A program made the position numbers and the translations under genes. Of a DNA stretch of 64,000 nt, positions 54,422 through 64,000 are shown piece by piece. Under the pieces are notes generated by a model. It searched no databases. It was not told the origin of the DNA and saw only the letters and a program-made list of their open reading frames with translations. Origin of the DNA: Wuchereria bancrofti (taxonomy: Eukaryota > Nematoda > Chromadorea > Rhabditida > Onchocercidae); contig SSBO01000008.1 in assembly GCA_005281725.1 (NCBI GenBank), forward strand, positions 1,302,001 through 1,366,000, given 5' to 3'. Position 1 is the first letter of the stretch; each line of letters opens with the position of its first letter.

Positions 54422-54502
54422 TTGAAGAAGGGATTAATGGGTACGAGTCTAAAGACCCTTATCGGGTAAGTCTTTTTACCCGAGCAGATGTTCCTCCTTC
54501 AA
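54422..54502 (+). ncRNA. Possible structured RNA element (nested hairpins), function unknown
   Basis: A 7-bp perfect hairpin (CGGGTAA at 54463-54469, six-base loop, TTACCCG at 54476-54482) is enclosed by a longer stem: 54422-54431 pairs with 54493-54502 at nine of ten positions. Between the first arm and the hairpin is a weaker GG...GTCTAAAGAC...CC element. The stretch is much less AT-rich than its surroundings. TAGCTGAGGGG just upstream resembles a tRNA A box, but no B box or tRNA fold follows. This is a prediction from pairing only. Confidence 0.25.
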
Positions 54503-55509
54503 TTCTTCCATTTTTTGTTACAAAATAAAAAAAAAAAGATGAAAAGCGAAAAAAAAACGGAAGATGATAAGATTTCAATCTCTTTTTTTTCATTCTTTTC
54601 TTTATTTCTTTTTCCCTTTTTTTCCTCTTTCTTTTCCTCAATCATCTCTGCTAATAATTAGCTTGAAAAAAAAAATTTTTTTTCCCGAAAATCTTTAAAA
54701 TATCATTATTGCTTCTTTTCCTTTTCTTTTTTAAAAATCAAAAATGCATCGAAATTAAACGAAATTTTGTAATAAAATGTGCATTATATGATTTTTCATG
54801 ATTATTTTGCAAAAATTTTTCACAATTTAAAGTTTAATGATAATAAATGGCAAAGCTAACAGTTGCATATTGAGTTAAATTGCTTTTAAATTCGTTAAAA
54901 TTTGCTTTAGAAATTATTTAGTTATTAGCTACAAATTGGATAAAATTTATTTAAATAATTGTAATTGTCGTTTTCTAATTTTTAGTTCTACTGCATAAAA
55001 TAGCAAAAGGTGAAGAAATTTGTGATTCAAAAAATTTCTTAAATATTTTTCACTCATTTTTTTTTTGGACATTGTTCTCTCAAAGAATTTATTTGTAAAT
55101 TAATTTGCTGTAAAAAAAAAAAAGAAAATAATTGCTACTAATTTTAAGATTGAAAACATTTGATTATTCAAAATTGTAAAAAATAAATAAATATTAGTTC
55201 ATCTTTCGGTCCTTCTCTTGGATGACCTTCACCTTCATTGTGTCTCTCTTTATTACTACTACATTAGTTTGTAATATAATTTTACTGTTAACGATTTTAA
55301 GGATCTTTTTTTTCAGTTATATCATAAAATTATGTTAAGTAATCACAATCATTATTGAAAGTTAAAGTTAAAATTTATTCAACTTCAACTAACAAAGTTT
55401 TTAATTTATAAAATTAATTTGCCTTTTAAGAAAAGTTGCGACGAAAGGAAATAATAACAATAATATTGACAATAATATAATGATAATAATAATATAATGA
55501 TAGCAATAA

Positions 55510-55562
55510 TAACAATAAATAAATAAATAAATAAATAAATAAACAAATAAATAAATAAATGA
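55510..55562 (+). repeat. (AAAT)n microsatellite
   Basis: About twelve AAAT units with one AAAC interruption. Confidence 0.85.
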
Positions 55563-58500
55563 AAAGAATGAAAAGTTGTATAATATTTTTAATTTTCACT
55601 ACTCTTCTGTTTCTCACCTATTCTTAATTAATTAAGCAAATAAACAGAGAAAGGTTAAGAGGGAGAGTAAAAGAGAAGAGAGGGAAAATTTGATAGGAGG
55701 GAAAAGATAGACTGAATGATTTTATGTTTGAATATTGATGATGACCTATCAATTGGCCAGAAAAGGAATAAATTCTATTTGGTTTTATCGTCATATATCC
55801 TCCGCAGGTGTTCATATATTACATATCTTCGAATAATAAAACAAATGCATAGAACAGTACAAATAAAAAAAAACAACATATTTACGTAGAGAGAGAGGGA
55901 GAGAGAGAAGAGAGAGGGAAAGAGAAAAGAGACAGGGAAAGAGTGGGAGTAATAAAGAAATAAATGATTTACGATGAATGAGAAAAAAAGAGGAAGGGAA
56001 ACATATATTGAATAAATAAAATTTTTAATTGATGAAATGATTGGAAAGGAAAGAACAAAGTTAAACCTAAAAAATACAAATAAATGAAATGAAGATTTTG
56101 CTTAAGTACTCAAAATTTTTAAAAGCTTTTCTTATTTAAAATTCATCAATTTCACGCATTATCCTAATATTAATCAAAAATTAGTAATTTGTGCTATTAT
56201 TTTTCCTATCTTTTTTTGTTTTTGTTTTTCAGAAAATATAGAAATTAATATGAAATAAATTTAAAGTTTATAAAGGCATTAATTTTATTGTCTGTTATAA
56301 AAAAAAACGCATTTCTGATCTGATTTTTTGCTAAAGACAAAAATGAAATAAGGAAAATGATAAAATTTAAACTGTGATGTAACTGTAAATGCAAATTTCC
56401 ATTTCTTTTGGTTTAATTCAACTTAAGTGAAACAGTTACAAATTATTTTTCTAAATTTTTAACTTATCAAAAGTTAACGAATATGATTTTGAAAACATAA
56501 ATAAAAATTCTCGACTTTTAAATTACTGAAATTAAATTTCTTTTAAATTTCAACGTTTGAATTCAAATTGTTTTATTTATGGTTTGCATAAACTCATCGG
56601 TCATCGGGATTAACATTAGTCGCATTCGAAACAATTTATACCTACAAAGAAGCTTATCACTTGGATTAATTCTGGATGACGTTTCAGCTTTGCTAATCAA
56701 CTAACTAAGATTTTACTGTCTTTTTTTTTTCACAATTTTCAGTTATATTTAGTCACAAGCAAAATTATTCATATAACTTAATTACATTTTCATCCTTTCT
56801 ACTGATAAACCGGAAAATCTGAATGAAATTATGAGAAGGATAAAACGAAATTATGAAAAAGAAGAAAATGAATACATTCTGAATACATTCCGGATTCGTT
56901 GTACTTTTTGAATCGAAATATAAAACATTAAATTACATTTGGCTTAAGGAATGTCATATGACATTTTTCAAAAGTTTTCTCTTCCTCTCTCTCTCTCTCT
57001 CTCTCTCCATCGCTCCTCATTTCTCACAATCTCGAAGTTTCCCTTAACAACGCATATCATTAGTTATTCAATTAAATTTTACCGTATCCTTTTTACTTTC
57101 CTTTCTCTCCTTTCATCCTTTCTCTCACTTCTAAGAAAAACTATAATAATAATAATTAATAATAATGATAATAATAATAATTAATAATTATAATAACAAT
57201 AATCTCTTACTCTTCTATTTCTTATTGTAATAAAAGTTTGAAGTTGTGAAAGTTATAAAATTCCCTTTTTTTTCTCTCTCTCTTTCCCTTTCTGCTCTCT
57301 TCTCCTGTTTTTTTTTTTTCAAAACCGTTCAATTTCTTTTTAACTTCATTTTCTTTTAATTATCTATCATTCACTTCTTTTTTCTTTCTCTCTTTTCATT
57401 TATTTTCTCTTTTTAATGATGTGAATTACTATCAAATAATTTTACTATCAAATACATTTGACTTTATGAATTTTGTTGGGCATTGAAATAAACAACAAGG
57501 AAAAAAGATGGTAAAAACAGGAGGGGAAAGTGAAATGGGAAAGAGCGGAAATTGAAAAAAATGAGAGATGAGAGGATGTAGTGATTTGTTTGAAGATTTT
57601 TACTGGTATAAAATAAATTTGCAAAATGATACAAAGCAAATTAAAAAAAGGTAACAAGAAAATTAAACTGTAAAAATAGTGGCAAATAAACGACATAAAC
57701 ATAAAAATGATGTCATGGGAATTAAACTAATAGAATTTATATTAACGAATGAAATTAACTAATTCTCAATTAATTATCTTTTTCCTTCTTGCTTTATTTT
57801 CAGTTGATACTAAAATAAAATAACAAATGGAATGTTTATTATTTCATTTAGCATTTCAAATAAATTAAATGTGCCAAATTGTAAAGTGATATTAAAAAAT
57901 GGGATAGAAAGCTGGTTAATTATTATAAATTTAGCCTTATTTATTATCATTATCTCGTTTATATTAAAGTATTACTTAGAAGTTTATTCCAGATGATAAC
58001 AATAAATCAAGACTGATCGATCCCTGTTAAACTAAAGTATGTTTTCGTGTGATAAAAAATGGATGTATTTATTGTATGCAAGATATTTAAGTTTGATAAT
58101 TCCTGATTACTGATATGATTACATGTATGACCAGTTAACAAGCTAATTCAAAAAAAGATTCATTAAAATTAATTATTTCCAATTCAACCACTAATTAAGA
58201 TTACCACTAATTTGAACTTTATGATTAGTTTCATTATCGATTACCCATATAATAATCAATATTATCTCAATTATTATTAGTAATAGTATTAGTATTACTA
58301 CTATTAGTAATAACGATAGTAAAACCATAAAATGTTTTAAATGATAAAATGAAATATTGCAGATATGATTAAATTGTCTACATTAGATGATAAATTATCA
58401 TCTACTGCAAATTGAAATACTAATACTAAGAAGATTAATGCTAATATTTTTCATTTTCTACAAAAAAAAAAAAAACATTTGTGTTAATTCTAAAATTTTA

Positions 58501-58640
58501 ACTTTTCTTACTTTTAAAAAAAGTTTCTTTCATCTTTTTAAGAGCTTCAAAATTATAAAAGAAAGCAGAAAAACAAAAAAAACAAAACAAAAATAAAAAT
58601 AAAGAATTACTTTTTTTTCTTTTTTTGCCTTCCGTAACCA

Positions 58641-60040
58641 AATAAAAGAGAAAGAAAGAAAATGAAGAAGAAAAAAAAAAATGAATGAATGATATTAAAA
58701 TGAGGAATGGAAAAAAAGAAAAAAAAGGACGATGAAAAGGGCATGAAACTCAATTTGCATGATATACAGTTGAAGCGTGTCAATCCGGTTCAATCGTATG
58801 CGCCAATAAGGATGGATATTTTGATGGGTGAAGAATGACTGGGGCGGCGGGTAAGAAAACGGGTAAGGGAAGATGTATACAGGTGAAAATGATGGGTGTA
58901 GCATTTCAATTCAAAATTGAAACAACAAAGGCAAAAGACGATGAATGAACTACTACAACAACTACTACTACTACTATTAAAAAAGAAGGGCAAACATATA
59001 TATGCCAAGCAGTGGGTGGTGGTTATATGAATGTCCTATGATAAATTTGGCGCCTTTATCAAATTTTTCAAAAATTTAACATTAAAATTGTAATTTGATA
59101 ATCAAATTTGATAATTAACATTGATTTGAAATCAATTTTTACATGATATTTTTGTGTTAAGAAACATAATTTGATTGCTTTTGATCTTTGTTCTTTTTTT
59201 TATCTAGGATATTTGACTTTTAGAATATTCGAGATTACTGTTTTTTAAGATATTGTAGTCTTTCTGGAATATTTGAGATTGTTTTATTTTTAAGACATTT
59301 CAGATTTTGTATTTTTACTGTTTTAAAAACATTTGAAATGTATGAAAATCAAGATTTCAATTCATATATAGCATTTTAAAATATTCGATTATTTCTCCTT
59401 TTGCTTCCATATTTTTTCGTTTCATATTGCTAACCGATTCCGGAATAATACTTCCTATATTATAATCCTACCTTTTCCATAATTATAATCATATCTTTAT
59501 CGTAACTTGGAATTATTACGATTCGAATATTTAAATATTTTTTTTTAACTTTTAAATGTATATCTATTTATTTAGTATCAATGATATGGTTTCTTCGAAT
59601 CCAAAATATTTTTTCTAAATTCAATGAAAACGAATTTCGGTAGAATATTAACAAATCGATGAGTGCCGATTAATTTGGATGTAAAATTGACAAATTCAAT
59701 GTTTGTCAATCAAATTTATAGCACAAATTAATGGAATCATTGATTCAAAAAAAAAAAAGTATGAAATAATGAAATATTGCAAGAACTTTTTATTTTCTTC
59801 AGAAGCATAGAAAAAATTTTCAAAATTTTCAAATTAAACTTTAATTTATAAAATAACATTTTTTTTTTTGCAAAAAAAGATTGCTTTAGTGCTTCATAGA
59901 TGAAAAAAAAACAAAAAGAAGCAATAAACTTCAGTTAATATATTTAATTTTTGCGAAATATTTTTTTCCTTCTTTTTTTTTTGCGAAATCTTTGTGAATA
60001 ATTTATTGTCTCAAAAGTGATAAGTATCTAAATTTTATGT
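58641..60040. other. Gene-free region with a GC-richer island near 58740-59055
   Basis: The island contains the 12-mer TATGCGCCAATA (58797-58808), a GGGGCGGCGGG run (about 58841-58851) and TTTGGCGCC (59046-59054), an E2F-like motif. No open frame with splice sites was found. The remainder is AT-rich. Confidence 0.4.
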
Positions 60041-60044
60041 GATA

Positions 60045-60123
60045 TTTTTTTTTTTGGAAATTTATTTAACAGTATGATTAATATTTGTTAATATCGGATA
60101 TATCGAAAGAGAGAGAGAGAGAG
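60045..60123 (+). repeat. 79-bp repeat A, copy 1
   Basis: Identical to 60327-60405 (offset 282). It starts in a run of eleven T and ends in a GA run. Confidence 0.9.
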
Positions 60124-60241
60124 CTTACTTTTTTTTTTTTTTGCTTCTCATCAAATATTGAATGTATAATATCTAATATGGAAGAGGAGGGAATAAAATT
60201 TTAAAAATTGTTAATAATAATTTTCCAGTTGTTATCAATGA

Positions 60242-60336
60242 TAAGATCAAAAACAAGAAAAAGCCTAAGGGTGAAGCAAATTTTTAAAATTTTGCCTTAA
60301 TTTCAATTTCGAGTTAATTGTTTTCGTTTTTTTTTT
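60242..60336 (+). repeat. 95-bp repeat B, copy 1
   Basis: Identical to 60618-60712 (offset 376). Its 3' T-run overlaps the start of the second copy of repeat A. Confidence 0.9.
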
Positions 60337-60405
60337 TGGAAATTTATTTAACAGTATGATTAATATTTGTTAATATCGGATATATCGAAAGAGAGAGAGA
60401 GAGAG
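60327..60405 (+). repeat. 79-bp repeat A, copy 2
   Basis: Second exact copy of the element at 60045-60123; the flanks then differ. Confidence 0.9.
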
Positions 60406-60617
60406 AAAGGGAGAAAAAAAAAGCCTTTTTTTTGGATAACAATAAAAAAGAGAGAGAATAATATCTGAGATATCTCAAAAAAAAAAAAAAGAAAAGAAAG
60501 AGAAAAAAGGATAAGGAGAAAAGGAAGATTGAGGGAAATATAAGAGTTAAAGCCTACCTTATGGACCGTTAATTCAGTTAATAACTAGGTTCATTCCTTA
60601 TTGCTTCCTCTTTTTTT

Positions 60618-60712
60618 TAAGATCAAAAACAAGAAAAAGCCTAAGGGTGAAGCAAATTTTTAAAATTTTGCCTTAATTTCAATTTCGAGTTAATTGTTTT
60701 CGTTTTTTTTTT
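60618..60712 (+). repeat. 95-bp repeat B, copy 2
   Basis: Second exact copy of the element at 60242-60336, giving the order A-B-A-B with different spacers (about 118 and 212 bp). Confidence 0.9.
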
Positions 60713-63063
60713 ATTTTGAAAAAAAAAAAGATTCAATTTTTTTTTTCTTTTTTGTGCTACATCGTAAATTCTTTTCTTTCTATGAGTGATAAGAAAAAAA
60801 AAATGAATTCCGTACCAAAAAAAGAAAAGAATTTAACTAAAAGTATTAATTTTAGCAAACTAAATTAGATTTATGGGATAATTTTTTTTTTTAAACAAAT
60901 TTTTTTTAAATAAACAATTTAAATTCTCCTTTTTATTTCCTTTCTTACTCATTCACTTTTTATATCAAATAGAATGAAATTATTGTGTTCGTTATAGCAC
61001 GTGGCAATTCGTTGAATGCGACAGATTAATTTATTATCTTTTAATAACTGATAAACAGTGATTAAATGATCACGTTTAGCCACGTGCGGGAAAGTTGATC
61101 ACGTGTATTCATTCATTGATTCATCCTTCATTGATTGATAAATAGTAAAAGCTTAGTTAGGATTTATGAAATTGGATTACATATGTCTCAGAAATTTTAA
61201 AATTTAAAAAAATTTTCTCTTTTTTCAGCACAAATATTCAACATTGTGGGATAATCACAAAAATTTAGATATAAACATAGGTAGAATACACACAAATTTG
61301 TAGTTTAGTGTTTAAGAGTAACAAAATTTAAAAATAAAATTTAAAAAAATAAAAATTAAATAAATATAATTGTATTAAACTATTAGATAATTTACCATAA
61401 ATACTTACGATACAAATAATTACAAACAAATTAACCACATCTAACAATGTAAAAATATTGAAAAAAAATCCATATCACATGGAATTTATTGATTTGAATT
61501 TAAATTTATTTATTTAAATTTCGTTTCTTTCTTTTTTTTTTAATACATATTATGTAAACATTATTATAAAAAAGAAAGAAAAATGAAAAAGAGAAGAAAC
61601 AGAAAAGAGAGGGAGAGAGAGCGAAAGAAAAAGAATGTTTTAATTTTCATTCATTGTAATTTAGGCTAAATGTCATTCAAATATCAACAGTAATGCGTTA
61701 AATTTAAATCATTATTGATAGGACTAGTAGTAGATGAATTGAATAAATGAACAGGTAAAAGACAACAGGTAAGATGTACTTTATTCATACATATATATAC
61801 ATTAATACAGGTAAAGGTATACAATCTGTCCACAAAACATTTCATTCATACAATTCAATAAAGAAATTTAAAAAGGAAATAATCAAATAATACAATCAGT
61901 TAAAAAATTAAAAATGCATAGACAGACGAACAAACACAGACATTTGCGCTTAAAGATAGGCTTAGTGTTTTATTCAATAATTTAATAAGAGAAATCTTTC
62001 TTTATCTTTTTTTCTCACTTTTCAGGCAGATGAATAGTAATCTAATAATGTTAATACTATATGACCTTCATTTTTAAATTAAATTATGTAAATTTCCTTC
62101 CCTCTCTTTTTTCACTTTTTCTTTCTCTCTCTCTCTCTATGCCTTTTTTCCTTCGTTCTTTAGTTATAGAAGAAATGAAACATTTAATTAATTAACTGAT
62201 AAAAGAATGATGTAATTTTATCCAACCAAGAATGAAACGATATATTTATTATTTACTTCATAATTACTATACGAAATAATTTACCGATTAATTAATATTA
62301 ATTAATGCTTTCTATTTTCATCTTTTCTTTTTCTTCTTATTTTCATTTTGTGTTAATTCATAAACTGAAGAGAACAAAAAAAAAAAAAATTATCATTTAA
62401 TATTTTTCTAAATCAATAAAAGATAATTTTAAGTTATTATCAATTAGCATTTTTGTTTTTATTTTATAAGTTTATTAAATATTTAAATCATGCGTGTTAG
62501 TAAATAAATGCTTTTCATTCCGAATTACACAAAAATTACTTACAAATGATTTATAATTAATATGACATCAAATTTATTTTATAAAGATAAATTTGAATTT
62601 AAAAAAAAAGAACATTTCTGGCGATAATTTGATGAGCAAGATGATATGAAATGATTTATAAGCCTGAATATTATTTCATATTTCATAAAGGCGTAAATTT
62701 CATTAACAATGAAATAATCGGCAAATGATCACAAAGAGAAGAGCACCTCTCATCTGAAGGGTTTCGATGGAAATTTCGAATCTTTTCAGTATTTGAATGT
62801 TGTTCAAACAAAATTATTCGTTTTCCTTTCCTTCATAATTTCTTGTTTGCATTTTACAAATTTAAATGATTTAAAGTTTTAGTAAATTGAGATAAAATAA
62901 GTTAAGTGAATTTAATATTTATTATACCTTATCTTTATATTCAACAATATTTTGAAATGTGAAATTTAAGAATAAAATCAAAACTTTCTACTTTTTACCA
63001 TTTTTGTAACTGATTTGAATTGTAGATTACAGGGTGCTACCGACCATATAAAAGAAAAATATG
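60713..63063. other. Non-coding AT-rich DNA
   Basis: Contains the E-box cluster at 60998-61105, poly-A/T tracts and a CT tract at about 62122-62140. No coding exon was recognised. Confidence 0.5.
60998..61105. promoter_or_regulatory. Cluster of three CACGTG E-boxes
   Basis: CACGTG at 60998-61003, 61081-61086 and 61100-61105, with a related TCACGT at about 61070. The first two lie in reverse-complementary 9-base contexts (GCACGTGGC and GCCACGTGC). CACGTG is bound by Max/TFEB/HIF-type bHLH proteins; E-protein homodimers usually prefer CAGCTG or CACCTG. Function is inferred. Confidence 0.4.
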
Positions 63064-63339
63064 NNNNNNNNNNNNNNNNNNNNNNNNNNNNNNNNNNNNN
63101 NNNNNNNNNNNNNNNNNNNNNNNNNNNNNNNNNNNNNNNNNNNNNNNNNNNNNNNNNNNNNNNNNNNNNNNNNNNNNNNNNNNNNNNNNNNNNNNNNNNN
63201 NNNNNNNNNNNNNNNNNNNNNNNNNNNNNNNNNNNNNNNNNNNNNNNNNNNNNNNNNNNNNNNNNNNNNNNNNNNNNNNNNNNNNNNNNNNNNNNNNNNN
63301 NNNNNNNNNNNNNNNNNNNNNNNNNNNNNNNNNNNNNNN
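63064..63339. other. Assembly gap (276 N)
   Basis: Run of N; its content is unknown. The open frames that seem to cross it are artefacts. Confidence 0.99.
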
Positions 63340-64000
63340 TGATAAGTGATTACGATGATGCTGGATGATTAATACGGCTTATAATGATGACTTATCAGAT
63401 GCTCTCTCCTGCAATTCCTAAAATCTTATCACTGATCGCTAAAGTTAGGCGATATCACACATTAAATAGATCAATTGCGAAAAAAAACTGATTGAAACAA
63501 AATTCTAATTATGTAGCAATTATTCAGGCATTTAAATAACTCAAATTATTTTGCTCACTTTCTTATGTTATGAAGTAAAACATACATCTAAGCGATAAAA
63601 CTTTGAAATTCCAATTTGAAGAAATTACATATGATTGAAAATGAGACTTTTTATAAATTTGGTCAAAATTTTTGAAAAAATTTCAAAAAAAAATCAATCG
63701 AAAAATTAATGCAAAATAAAACTTTAAAATGTGCTAAAAAAGAAAAAAAAGGATGCAAGAAAAACAAATAATAATTTTGGGTAATTCTTTACAGTTAATC
63801 CATTGAATTTCTAGTTTATAGCAAATTGGTAACTTTTCTTCGCTCTTTTCTTTTTTATATACCAATTCTGCTCTACAAGGATGAATTGCTGTTATTAAAC
63901 AATTAATTAATTAATTGATTAATTACGTTTGCTCTTCTTTTATCATATAAAATGATAACTTGTTAGATGAAATTTTATTAAGCATTATGATTACTCTGAC
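63340..64000. other. Non-coding DNA at the right edge with GATA-type motifs
   Basis: TGATAAG occurs at 63340-63346 on the plus strand and at 63391-63397 and 63425-63431 on the minus strand, matching the WGATAR site of GATA factors. Otherwise AT-rich; no exon seen. Confidence 0.35.

Larger units (their letters stand above)
50896..58640. other. AT-rich stretch without supportable genes
   Basis: Continues the gene-free region. It contains CT tracts (52771-52805, 56985-57007), an AAAT repeat (about 55515-55560), other short-unit repeats, and one unusual GC-richer segment (54405-54505). No coding exon with usable splice sites was found. Confidence 0.5.

Noticed and set aside
54405..54505. tRNA gene
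   Set aside because: An A-box-like string is present, but there is no B box, no cloverleaf and no acceptor stem of tRNA length.
63015..63368. 117-residue open frame at the right end
   Set aside because: Most of it is translated N; the real bases on each side are too few to support a gene.

Overview
This window is eukaryotic nuclear DNA from a nematode, most likely a clade III (filarial-type) species. The evidence is extreme AT richness with long poly-A/T and simple-sequence tracts, genes split into many short exons, 3' splice sites of the TTTTCAG type, and four proteins of clear animal or nematode character. No bacterial genes, CRISPR arrays, rRNA or confident tRNA genes were seen.

Layout. 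(1) 402-8365, minus strand: 5' part of an afadin/canoe orthologue (afd-1 type), with two Ras-association domains and an FHA domain. The DIL and PDZ parts would lie beyond the left edge. (2) 8388-9981: divergent promoter region with a cluster of nuclear-receptor half-sites. (3) 9982-19820, plus strand: a 25-exon gene for a ~1,190-residue protein with about 24 C2H2-type zinc fingers. (4) 20649-23378, plus strand: a ~302-residue RING-finger protein with an extra cysteine-rich tail and an unassigned N-terminal half. (5) 26792-39138, minus strand: a complete class I bHLH transcription factor (E protein, daughterless/HLH-2 type), ten coding exons and about 513 residues. (6) 39139-64000: about 25 kb with no supportable coding exon, possibly upstream regulatory DNA of the bHLH gene. 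It holds purine/pyrimidine tracts, microsatellites, short duplications, an E-box cluster, a possible structured RNA and a 276-base N gap.

Exon boundaries were placed by hand. In all four genes the exon phases join without a frameshift, which is strong internal support for the models. The least certain points are the afadin exon 4/5 junction, the first two exons of the zinc-finger gene, and the start codons of the RING and bHLH genes.

The four genes do not form an obvious pathway: one is a junction/Ras-effector scaffold, two are DNA-binding proteins and one is a likely ubiquitin ligase. Afadin and the zinc-finger gene are divergent neighbours. The zinc-finger and RING genes lie head-to-tail 0.8 kb apart. 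The RING and bHLH genes are convergent. I found no clearly new multi-gene system. The most solid unusual observations are a perfect 1.7-kb duplication meeting at a single N (probably an unmerged contig overlap), an interleaved pair of 79- and 95-bp repeats, a zinc-finger exon flanked by an exact 22-bp direct repeat, and several non-coding motif islands.
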